From: Thermoleophilia bacterium
GTDB lineage: Bacteria > Actinomycetota > Thermoleophilia > Gaiellales > Gaiellaceae
Assembly (NCBI GenBank): GCA_014534415.1
Contig: JACVRM010000078.1
Span: 1-9,339 of the forward strand
Length of the DNA: 9,339 nucleotides
Reading direction: 5' to 3'
Positions 1 through 5,544 of this stretch are shown here, piece by piece. How positions within the stretch are numbered: the stretch's first letter is position 1; each line of letters opens with the position of its first letter. A program made the translations under genes and the position numbers. The notes under the pieces were generated by a model. That model did no database searches. It had not been told where the DNA came from and saw only the letters and a program-made list of their open reading frames with translations.

Positions 1-1
1 C

Positions 2-79
2 GTCCCCGAGTCTTCGCTCGAGGCGGCAAAGGACGCCATCGAGGCGTTTACCGACCCGGACGAGCTCGTCGCCGAGTGA
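2..79 (+). CDS. C-terminal end of an unidentified protein (5' partial)
   Basis: An open frame enters from the left edge and ends at TGA 77-79, giving 25 residues ending in DPDELVAE. Nearly all its codons end in G or C (about 22 of 25), which matches the real genes here and supports coding. The tail is acidic and probably helical (EAAKDAIEAF). I do not recognise the family. A GTG at 76-78 overlaps the stop in the GTGA pattern seen at other junctions in this window, which suggests that the next gene was originally coupled to this one. Confidence 0.6.
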   Translation, partial: VPESSLEAAKDAIEAFTDPDELVAE

Positions 80-167
80 GCCGCGCCGGCGGCCAGCTCG
101 TCGCTACGTTCCTGTTCCGCGAGCTGCCGCGCTCCTTCGCTACTCGGCGCTGGGAACGGGTGTTGCA

Positions 168-1238
168 GTGCTCGTGCCGGAGCTTCGCCGCGAGTACGGG
201 CTCTCGCTCGGCGATGTCGGCGTCCTGCTTGCCGGCACGAGCGGCGGCATGGTGCTCACGCTTCTCGCGTGGGGACTCCTGACCGACCGGATCGGCGAGC
301 GCGCCGTCGTCGCGCTCGGCCTCGGTGGCGCGGGGGTGGCTTTCGCGTTCGCGGCCATGCTCCCGCCGTTCGCGGCACTCGTCGTTCTCCTGACGGTGGC
401 CGGGATGTGCGGCGCGAGTGTCAGCGCCGCGAGCGGGCGCGCCGTGATGGGATGGTTCGCGCCGAGGGAGCGCGGCTTCGCGCTTGGTATCCGGCAGACG
501 GCTGTACCGGTCGGCTGGGCGGTCGCAGCGCTGGCGCTGCCGCCCATCGTGGCCGTCGGCGGGCTGCGCGCCGCGCTCGGCGCGCTCGGGGGAACCTCGA
601 TCGGCGCGGCGGCTCTCGGCGTTGCGCTGCTGCGCGAGGCGCCGGTGCGTGGCGGCGAGCCGGACGACGTTGGCCGGCCGCTCCGCGACCCGCGACTCTG
701 GCGTCTGTGCATGGGCAGCACGTTCTACGTCGTCGTGCAGATCGCAGTCACGAGCTTCCTCGTGCTGTACCTCCACGAGGACCGGGGGTTCTCGCTGGCG
801 GAGGCCGGCGGTGTCCTGGCAATCGTCAGCGTCGGCGGCGGGGTGCTCCGCATGATGCTCGGGCGCCTGTCCGATCGCATGGCAACGCGCGTCGTACCGC
901 TCCGCGCGGTCGGGCTCGCACTCGCGGCGGCCGTGGCGCTGACGGCGGCGCTCGCCGGCTCGACGAACGCGGTGCTCGTGCCGGCGCTGACAGCGGCCGG
1001 CGCGCTGTCCGCCAGCTGGAACGGACTCTCCTTCACCGCCGCGGCCGAGCTGGCCGGCCGGGCGCGCGCCGGCGCCGCGCTCGGCTTTCAGCAGACGGCG
1101 CTCGCCCTCGGCTGCATCATCGCGCCGGTTCCGTTCGCCGCGCTCGTCGAATGGACGTCCTGGCAGACGGCCTTCGCGGCTCTCGCCGCGCTGCCGGTCA
1201 TCGGCGTGTGGACGCTCCGGCCGCTCGGGAGGCGCTAG
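168..1238 (+). CDS. Major facilitator superfamily (MFS) transporter, N-terminus uncertain
   Basis: Predicted inner-membrane secondary transporter; the substrate cannot be read from sequence. From GTG 168 it has 356 residues, with alternating hydrophobic spans over the whole length. The MFS motif A loop is visible twice, once per six-helix half: GLLTDRIGER at residues 36-45 and GRLSDR at 232-237. A GIRQTAVP motif at about 107-114 (helix 5) is echoed by GFQQTAL at 306-312. Family members usually have about 400 residues and 12 helices. Here the protein begins at MLVPELRREYG, the end of what should be helix 1, so helix 1 is largely missing. The same frame stays open upstream without any ATG, GTG or TTG, and the +1 frame from GTG 76 (overlapping the previous stop) looks coding until about position 135. 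A one-base deletion, real or an assembly error, would explain this. The fold is certain, the start is not. A 225-base gap follows the TAG stop. Confidence 0.85.
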   Translation: MLVPELRREYGLSLGDVGVLLAGTSGGMVLTLLAWGLLTDRIGERAVVALGLGGAGVAFAFAAMLPPFAALVVLLTVAGMCGASVSAASGRAVMGWFAPRERGFALGIRQTAVPVGWAVAALALPPIVAVGGLRAALGALGGTSIGAAALGVALLREAPVRGGEPDDVGRPLRDPRLWRLCMGSTFYVVVQIAVTSFLVLYLHEDRGFSLAEAGGVLAIVSVGGGVLRMMLGRLSDRMATRVVPLRAVGLALAAAVALTAALAGSTNAVLVPALTAAGALSASWNGLSFTAAAELAGRARAGAALGFQQTALALGCIIAPVPFAALVEWTSWQTAFAALAALPVIGVWTLRPLGRR

Positions 1239-1259
1239 TGCCAGTCGGGTTCGATCGGG

Positions 1260-1317
1260 GCCAGGCACGCTCGCGGAACCGCGACGCGGAAGCGTCGAAA
1301 GCGTGTCAATCCGTCCC
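1260..1317 (+). repeat. Imperfect direct repeat, copy 1
   Basis: This 58-base unit begins GCCAGGCACGC and ends GTGTCAATCCGTCCC. It aligns with the stretch at 1382-1437 at 42 of 56 aligned positions, with one 2-base gap; the strongest identity is in the first 20 bases and in the GTGTCxAT..GTCCC end. It lies just after the MFS gene and has no coding look. It could be a dispersed intergenic element of this lineage, or a local duplication. Confidence 0.6.
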
Positions 1318-1381
1318 AAGGCGTCCCGCGAACGGCTTGCCGCCGCGGCCGGCGAAGCGAGGCGCGCGCCGAGCCGGCGGT

Positions 1382-1438
1382 GCCAGGCGCTGGCGAAACC
1401 GAGACGCGTCCGAGCCAAGAGAGTGTCGATTTGTCCCC
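1382..1438 (+). repeat. Imperfect direct repeat, copy 2
   Basis: Second copy of the 1260-1317 unit, 122 bases downstream in the same orientation, ending GTGTCGATTTGTCCCC. Its first 13 bases form a small inverted repeat, GCCAG-GCG-CTGGC. The copy ends 13 bases before the -10-like TAGAGT of the next gene, so its tail occupies the place of a -35 region. Confidence 0.6.
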
Positions 1439-1450
1439 GGGGCTCGTGGC

Positions 1451-1456
1451 TAGAGT
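1451..1456 (+). promoter_or_regulatory. Candidate -10 element of the GFA gene (leaderless start)
   Basis: TAGAGT sits 7 bases before GTG 1464, so the expected transcription start (about 1463) nearly coincides with the start codon, as in leaderless actinobacterial mRNAs. No Shine-Dalgarno sequence precedes the GTG. The ten bases CTAGAGTCGC recur with one change (CTAGACTCGC) at 3860-3869 before the pyr operon, which supports this as a promoter box. No good -35 is visible: TTGTCC at 1431-1436 leaves a spacer of only 14 bases. Confidence 0.45.
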
Positions 1457-1463
1457 CGCAGGC

Positions 1464-1877
1464 GTGGAGCGACTGATTCACGGCAGCTGCCTCTGCGGCG
1501 GCGTGCAGTTCGAGGTCGAGCCGCCGTTCCGCCGCTCGAACTACTGCCACTGCTCGCGCTGCCGGAAGCACTCGGGCGCCGGCGCACTCGTGATGGGCCG
1601 CGTCCCGCGTGACCGGTTTCGCCTACTGGCCGGCGAGGAGTTGATCCGCGTCTACCGGCCGGACGGCGGCGCGGTGAAGGCGTTCTGCTCGGTCTGCGGC
1701 TCGAGCCTCTTCGGAGGTACCTGGCCGGAAGGCGAGGTGTCGATTCGACTCGGTGCACTCGACGACGACCCAGGCATCCGGCCGCAGTACCGATCGTTCG
1801 TCGGCTCCAAGGCGCCGTGGGACGAGCTTCCCGATGACGGCTTGCCGCGGTACGACGCCGCACCACCGACCGCGTAA
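1464..1877 (+). CDS. GFA/CENP-V family zinc protein (glutathione-dependent formaldehyde-activating-like)
   Basis: From GTG 1464 the protein has 137 residues, the usual size of this family (formerly DUF636). All seven cysteines of the fold are present: C9 and C11 (GSCLCGG) with C75 and C78 (FCSVCGSSLF), the expected structural zinc site, and C28, C30 and C33 (CHCSRCRKHSG), the expected second zinc site. In the founding enzyme (Gfa of Paracoccus) the family speeds formation of S-hydroxymethylglutathione. Most homologues have no proven reaction, and actinobacteria generally lack glutathione, so the substrate here is unknown. GTG 1464 was chosen because family proteins begin just before the first CxCGG; GTG 1446 is an alternative giving six more residues. 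It is probably soluble and cytoplasmic. The sigma factor gene follows after 33 bases and could be read from the same transcript. Confidence 0.9.
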   Translation: MERLIHGSCLCGGVQFEVEPPFRRSNYCHCSRCRKHSGAGALVMGRVPRDRFRLLAGEELIRVYRPDGGAVKAFCSVCGSSLFGGTWPEGEVSIRLGALDDDPGIRPQYRSFVGSKAPWDELPDDGLPRYDAAPPTA

Positions 1878-1910
1878 AGATCCCGCGCTCGTCGTGACGT
1901 CTCTCGGGCG

Positions 1911-2381
1911 ATGACCCTGGCGCCCGTCGAGATCGAGGCGATCTACCAGCGCCGGTACGCCGGCTTCAGGCGCGCCGTCCGAGCGCTGACAGGCGATGAC
2001 CAGTTGGCGCACGACGCCGTCCAAGAAGGCTTCGCGCAGGCTCTCCGCAAGCGCGGCCAGTTCCGCGCCGGCTCACCCGAGGCGTGGATCTGGAGGATCG
2101 TCCTGCGCAAGGCGTCGGACCTACGGCGCGGCGAGCATCGGCTCGTCCCCGCGGCGATCGAGCGAGAGATCTCCTCCGAGCAAGACCCCGAGCTTGCCGA
2201 CGCGATCCGGAAGCTGCCGCCGCGGAGACGGCTGGTCGTCTTCCTTCGGTACTACGCCGATCTCCCGTACGCGGAGATCGCGCGCCTGTGCGGGATCAGC
2301 GAGGGAACCGTGGGCGCTGCGCTGGCCGCCGCGCACGCTGACCTCGCGGACTCGCTCGCCTCCGAGGAGGTGGATGCATGA
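1911..2381 (+). CDS. ECF-type RNA polymerase sigma factor
   Basis: A 156-residue sigma-70 family protein of the minimal two-domain ECF type. Residues about 10-73 form sigma domain 2, with DDQLAHDAVQEGFAQAL matching the core-binding helix and -10 recognition region and AWIWRIVLRKASDLRR its end. Residues about 94-147 form domain 4, with LPPRRRLVVFLRYYADLPY followed by the helix-turn-helix AEIARLCGISEGTVGAALA that reads the -35 element. There is no C-terminal extension. It starts at ATG 1911 with no strong ribosome site. Its TGA overlaps the ATG of the next gene (ATGA), so the two are almost surely co-expressed and probably work together. The regulon is unknown; I see no copy of a recognisable ECF promoter before the gene. 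Confidence 0.9.
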   Translation: MTLAPVEIEAIYQRRYAGFRRAVRALTGDDQLAHDAVQEGFAQALRKRGQFRAGSPEAWIWRIVLRKASDLRRGEHRLVPAAIEREISSEQDPELADAIRKLPPRRRLVVFLRYYADLPYAEIARLCGISEGTVGAALAAAHADLADSLASEEVDA

Positions 2382-3706
2382 CCTTGTCCGACGACCACTC
2401 GCTCGTCGGCCGGCTGGAGCGCGTCGCCGACCCCATCGAGGGGGCGGACTGGCTCGACGTGCGGCGACGAGCCCGCCGGTCGCGTCTCGGCGCGCTCGCT
2501 CTCGTGGCCGCAGCGCTTCTCACGCTCGCCGTTGCGATCCCCGCATCCGGACTCGACGCGAAAGTCGCCGAGTGGCTCCGTATCTCCGAGGGAGACGATG
2601 TCGTACCGACGCCGGCGCGCGGGCCGGCGATCAGCTTCGTCTACGGGGATCGGCTGCATGCCGGCGGCAAGCCGGTCGCGCGGCTTCGCGCGTCCCGGTT
2701 GGCACCCTTGCTCGGCACGAAGCCGCCGTTGGCCGTCTCGTCGCCGGATGGGCGTTACGTCGTCTACCACACGTGGGCCGGTCGTCTGCGTGGCGCGGGC
2801 GCGCCGACGCTCCGCGTCTACGACCGTCGAACGAAGCGTGACCGTCTGCTCGAGCGCGGCGCGCAGTCGTTCGCATGGCATCCGCGGCGGGGGCTCGCCT
2901 ACATGCGCGCGACCAAGCCGGTCTACCGACCCGAGCCGCCACGAGGGTTGCCGGGAGGCGGCTACGGGCACGTCGTGGTGCGACCGTCGCTCGAAGGTGC
3001 CGCTGTCCGGTGGACGCATGGTCCGCCAGGCCAATACCAAGTGCTCGGCTGGGCGGGTCCGGACCTGCTCGTTGCTGTGGCCGGAAGCAATCTCCAGGTT
3101 GCGCAGCCGTCGCTCGCCCCGGGCGTCTATGCATTCGCAGGACCGCGGCGTAACCGCAGGCTCCCCATGGCCGATGCCCTCGCGATCAGCCCGGACGGTC
3201 GGCGGATCGTCGGCGCGGCGTCACTCGAGCCAGCGGGGCCGGGAAGCTCCGAGCTCCGCCTCGTTCGCGTGCGGGATGGACGCGTCCTCGCGACGCTCGG
3301 CCGTCGTGCTCTTGCCCGGTTGCTTCCCGACCAAGAGTTCCCCCGGTTCGACGGACCCGGTGCGTGGGCGGGGAAGCGCGTCGTGCTGACGAGTGCCGAC
3401 GCTATCGTCGTGGTGGCGGTGGGGGCTCGCCGCCTTGCGATCGAGCGCGTCTTCCGGGTCCGGCTGCCGATCGAGCGCAACCGCTACCTCGGGCCGTGGG
3501 CCTACGCACCGGTGTTCATCGGACGCTCGAGCAATCTCGTCGCCGTCCGTATCGACCTGGCTCGGCGGGACGAGACGTCCGGCTTCTCGGTGTTCGTCAC
3601 GTGCGAGATCGACGTGCGCACGTGCCGGGGCGGTCGACGGCTCTCGCCACCGACACGCTGGGCAGCCATCGTGCACAACCCAAGCCGTCCGCTTCGTCAC
3701 CCGTAG
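2378..3706 (+). CDS. Single-span membrane protein with propeller-like outer domain; candidate anti-sigma factor
   Basis: A protein of 442 residues. Residues 1-36 are charged and should be cytoplasmic (ending DVRRRARRSR, positive-inside). Residues about 37-57 are one hydrophobic helix (LGALALVAAALLTLAVAIP). The rest should lie outside the membrane. The outer part has repeated strand-rich blocks with PD40/TolB-like signatures, SSPDGRYVVY at about 121-130 and ISPDGRRIVGA at about 270-280, plus SFAWHPRRGLAYMR at about 164-177, suggesting a beta-propeller. The only two cysteines after the membrane span, C409 and C416, could form a disulfide. The ATGA overlap with the sigma gene and the short cytosolic segment suggest that it controls that factor. 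However, it has no HxxxCxxC zinc anti-sigma motif and the cytosolic part is much shorter than a classical anti-sigma domain. It may instead be a sensor or a co-expressed surface protein. Confidence 0.7.
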   Translation: MTLSDDHSLVGRLERVADPIEGADWLDVRRRARRSRLGALALVAAALLTLAVAIPASGLDAKVAEWLRISEGDDVVPTPARGPAISFVYGDRLHAGGKPVARLRASRLAPLLGTKPPLAVSSPDGRYVVYHTWAGRLRGAGAPTLRVYDRRTKRDRLLERGAQSFAWHPRRGLAYMRATKPVYRPEPPRGLPGGGYGHVVVRPSLEGAAVRWTHGPPGQYQVLGWAGPDLLVAVAGSNLQVAQPSLAPGVYAFAGPRRNRRLPMADALAISPDGRRIVGAASLEPAGPGSSELRLVRVRDGRVLATLGRRALARLLPDQEFPRFDGPGAWAGKRVVLTSADAIVVVAVGARRLAIERVFRVRLPIERNRYLGPWAYAPVFIGRSSNLVAVRIDLARRDETSGFSVFVTCEIDVRTCRGGRRLSPPTRWAAIVHNPSRPLRHP

Positions 3707-3761
3707 ACCGGTCGTCGCTTGCCGTGGCGCGGTACCTCGCTCTGGTCGGGCGAGCGGCGCC

Positions 3762-3776
3762 GCGCCCTCAGGGCGT
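3762..3776 (+). terminator. Weak GC hairpin after the sigma factor operon
   Basis: CGCCC and GGGCG pair around a TCA loop, with one extra G-T pair at the base, 56 bases after the stop at 3706. There is no following T-run, so it may be a poor terminator or only a chance hairpin in GC-rich DNA. The rest of 3707-3860 shows no gene, repeat or RNA that I can support. Confidence 0.25.
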
Positions 3777-3860
3777 ACCCGCGCAGCGCGCCACGCTTCG
3801 AAACGGGCGCCTCGCGCAGTTCGGGCGCGACGCCGTCGGGAAGTCGTCCGCGAGCGTAAC

Positions 3861-3866
3861 TAGACT
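3861..3866 (+). promoter_or_regulatory. Candidate -10 element of the pyr operon
   Basis: TAGACT, within CTAGACTCGC, nearly repeats the box before the GFA gene at 1450-1459. It predicts transcription from about 3873, ten bases before the PyrR-binding hairpin, which gives a 5' leader of about 50 bases. At 16-18 bases upstream there is no TTGACA-like -35. Confidence 0.5.
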
Positions 3867-3882
3867 CGCCGCGACCACGAAC

Positions 3883-3913
3883 CCTTTAACCCGGTCCCGT
3901 GAGGCCGGAAAGG
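3883..3913 (+). promoter_or_regulatory. PyrR-binding RNA stem-loop overlapping the first ribosome site
   Basis: The RNA folds as a lower stem CCUUU (3883-3887) with AAAGG (3909-3913), a 5'-side bulge AAC (3888-3890), and an upper stem CCGGUC (3891-3896) with GGCCGG (3903-3908) including one U-G pair. It is closed by the hexaloop CCGUGA (3897-3902). This matches the known PyrR-binding loop: hexaloop CNGNGA, U-G pair two below the loop, and a purine-containing bulge on the 5' side. The 3' strand of the lower stem is the start of the AAAGGAG ribosome site, so PyrR bound with UMP or UTP should block translation. No antiterminator or T-run terminator follows, which separates it from the Bacillus attenuation type and matches the mycobacterial translational type. 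Confidence 0.85.
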
Positions 3914-3915
3914 AG
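3909..3915 (+). promoter_or_regulatory. Shine-Dalgarno site of the pyr leader ORF
   Basis: AAAGGAG lies 6 bases before ATG 3922. It is the only strong ribosome site before pyrR, and its first five bases are locked in the PyrR-binding stem. It points to ATG 3922 as the first translated codon of the operon. Confidence 0.8.
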
Positions 3916-3921
3916 TCGCAG

Positions 3922-3966
3922 ATGCTCTACGCCGCGAGTCCGCCCGCGACCGTGCGCGGGCGTTGA
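3922..3966 (+). CDS. Short leader ORF of the pyr operon (14 residues)
   Basis: ATG 3922 opens a 14-codon frame, MLYAASPPATVRGR, ending at TGA 3964-3966. It has the best ribosome site in the region (AAAGGAG, 6-base spacing). Its stop overlaps the TTG start of pyrR as TTGA, while pyrR has no ribosome site of its own. The likely job is to carry ribosomes to the pyrR start, so that PyrR blocking the leader site shuts down the whole operon. The peptide is not rich in codons that would sense pyrimidines, so a PyrL-type attenuation leader is unlikely. Alternatively, a one-base indel could have split an N-terminal extension from PyrR. I know of no named family for the peptide. Confidence 0.6.
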   Translation: MLYAASPPATVRGR

Positions 3967-4556
3967 GCCAGGCAAGCCTGGGCGCCGAGAGGCTCCTCCT
4001 CGACGAGGAGGCGATCTCCCGGACGCTGTCGCGGATCGCGCACGAGATCATCGAGCGCACCGGCGATCTCGCCAGCGTCGCGCTAGTCGGCATCCATACC
4101 CGCGGCGTGCCTCTCGCGCAGCGGCTCCGCCGTCTGATTCACGAGTTTTCGGCCGAGGAGGTCGCGCTGGGGACCCTCGACATCACGTTCTACCGCGACG
4201 ACGTGCACGTTCGCGGCGGCGGAGAGGCGCCGCTGCACGCTCAGCCGCTCGTCCGCGCGACGAAGCTCGACTTCCCGCTCGAGGGCAAGACGGTGGTGCT
4301 CGTCGACGACGTCCTCTACACCGGCCGCACGATCCGCGCCGCGATTGACGCGCTCTTCGACTACGGGCGCCCGGCGCGCGTGCAACTCGCTGTGCTCGCC
4401 GACCGCGGTCACCGAGAGCTTCCGATTCGTCCCGACTACGTCGGCAAGAACCTGCCGACCGCACGCGGCGAGCGCGTCCAGGTGCACCTCGTCGAGGTGG
4501 ACGAGGTCGACCGTGTGCTCCTCGTCCCGTCTCCGGAGGACCCTACGAATGGCTGA
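3963..4556 (+). CDS. pyrR: PyrR, pyr operon RNA-binding regulator / uracil phosphoribosyltransferase
   Basis: PyrR binds pyr leader RNA when charged with UMP or UTP and lowers pyr expression; family members often also convert uracil and PRPP to UMP. The protein has 197 residues from TTG 3963, slightly above the usual 175-195. The phosphoribosyltransferase fold is clear: the family start LLLDEEAISRTLSRIAHEI (11-29), VALVGIHTRGVPLA (39-52), the flexible-loop region with DITFYRDD (73-80), the PRPP-binding loop VVLVDDVLYTGRT (111-123) and the C-terminal LADRGHRELPIRPDYVGKN (145-163). TTG 3963 is the only usable start in this frame after the stop at 3900-3902; it has no ribosome site and overlaps the leader stop. 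It is cytoplasmic, and its own target lies just upstream, so it should repress its own synthesis. It overlaps pyrB by 8 bases. Confidence 0.95.
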   Translation: MSQASLGAERLLLDEEAISRTLSRIAHEIIERTGDLASVALVGIHTRGVPLAQRLRRLIHEFSAEEVALGTLDITFYRDDVHVRGGGEAPLHAQPLVRATKLDFPLEGKTVVLVDDVLYTGRTIRAAIDALFDYGRPARVQLAVLADRGHRELPIRPDYVGKNLPTARGERVQVHLVEVDEVDRVLLVPSPEDPTNG

Positions 4557-5544
4557 CATCCACGTCGTGCGGGAAGAGCTCCTGCCGCCGGTCCGGCCAC
4601 CGCGCCGGCACCTGATCGCGATTACCGACCTGACGCGCGACGACGTCGAGCGCCTGCTCGCAACGGCGCGCTCGTTCGCCCGCTCGCTCGAGCGGGAGAT
4701 GAAGAAGCTGCCGACGCTCCGCGGCCGTACGGTCGTCAACCTCTTCTACGAGTCGTCCACGCGCACCTCGTCGAGCTTCGAGCTCGCCGCCAAGCGGCTC
4801 TCCGCGGACACGATGTCGATCAAGGCCGCCGGCTCCGCCGTCGACAAGGGGGAGTCGCTGAAGGACACTGCGCTCACGCTCGCCGCGTACGACCCGGACG
4901 TGATCGTGATCCGCCATCCGCACATCGGCGCGCCCCACCTCGTCGCCGGCAACGTCGACGCGCACGTCGTCAACGCGGGCGACGGAAAGCACCAGCACCC
5001 GACCCAGGCGCTCCTCGACCTCTACACGCTCGAGCAAGGGCTCGGCCGGATCGAGAGGCTGCACGTCGCGATCGTCGGCGACGTCCTGCATTCGCGCGTC
5101 GCCCGCTCGCTCGTGCAAGCGCTCGTGCTACTCGACGCACGCGTGACGCTGGTCGGGCCTCCGGCGTTGATCCCGCGCGGGATCGAGTCGCTCGGCTGCG
5201 AGACGTCCTACGACATCCGCGCGATCGAGGCGGCCGACGTCGTGTACGTGCTCCGCATGCAGCGGGAGCGCATGCAGGACGGCGCCAACTACGTCCCGAC
5301 GCTGCGCGAGTACACCGCGCGCTGGGGCGTCACGCCCGAGCGGCTGCGGCCCGGCCAGAAGGTCATGCACCCGGGCCCGATGAACCGCGGCGTCGAGATC
5401 GATCCGCGCGTCGCGGACGCCGTCGACGCGCTCATCACGGACCAGGTTCGGTCCGGCCTCGTCGTCCGCATGGCCGTTCTCTACGACCTGCTCACGCACG
5501 GGCCCGTCGAGGTGAAGGTCGCGGCCATGGAGGAGGTCGCGTGA
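4549..5544 (+). CDS. pyrB: Aspartate carbamoyltransferase catalytic subunit
   Basis: Catalyses carbamoyl phosphate + aspartate -> N-carbamoyl aspartate + phosphate, the committed step of pyrimidine synthesis. It has 331 residues, near the usual 300-320 with a short N-terminal extension. Visible active-site elements are S70-T71-R72-T73 (FYESSTRT, carbamoyl phosphate loop), S96 and K100 (GSAVDKGES, the loop that reaches a neighbouring subunit in the trimer), R122, H150-P-T-Q153, R183 (HSRVARS), R236 and Q238 (LRMQRER, aspartate binding) and H274-PGPMNRG. ATG 4549 was chosen over longer upstream frames because GGAGGA (4535-4540) lies 8 bases before it and because the upstream part is pyrR read in another frame. 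There is no pyrI regulatory gene here; control appears to be by PyrR. It overlaps pyrR by 8 bases and pyrC by 1 base. Confidence 0.97.
   Translation: MADIHVVREELLPPVRPPRRHLIAITDLTRDDVERLLATARSFARSLEREMKKLPTLRGRTVVNLFYESSTRTSSSFELAAKRLSADTMSIKAAGSAVDKGESLKDTALTLAAYDPDVIVIRHPHIGAPHLVAGNVDAHVVNAGDGKHQHPTQALLDLYTLEQGLGRIERLHVAIVGDVLHSRVARSLVQALVLLDARVTLVGPPALIPRGIESLGCETSYDIRAIEAADVVYVLRMQRERMQDGANYVPTLREYTARWGVTPERLRPGQKVMHPGPMNRGVEIDPRVADAVDALITDQVRSGLVVRMAVLYDLLTHGPVEVKVAAMEEVA

Larger units (their letters stand above)
1239..1463. other. Intergenic region between the MFS and GFA genes
   Basis: There are 225 bases without a convincing gene. It holds the two direct repeats and, at its right end, the candidate -10 element. 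A frame running into the next gene is open from GTG 1380, but codon use and the lack of family-like residues before 1464 argue against translation there. I see no hairpin followed by a T-run, so no clear terminator for the MFS gene. Confidence 0.6.

Noticed and set aside
1380..1463. Longer GFA protein starting at GTG 1380
   Set aside because: The extra 28 residues are unlike the family, fall in the repeat and promoter region, and the family start fits GTG 1464.
48..1571. Long minus-strand open frame of about 500 codons opposite the MFS gene
   Set aside because: Its protein is Arg/Glu/Ala/His-rich with no fold, and it runs across a real MFS gene, the intergenic gap and the GFA start. This is the usual shadow of high-GC coding.
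3867..3962. Bacillus-type pyr attenuator (antiterminator plus terminator)
   Set aside because: After the PyrR-binding loop there is no competing hairpin with a T-run; the ribosome site itself is in the stem, which favours translational control.
5501..5516. A second PyrR-like loop (CCCGTCGAGG) before pyrC
   Set aside because: The loop would have one extra base, there is no matching stem on either side, and the bases are fixed by the PyrB C-terminus.
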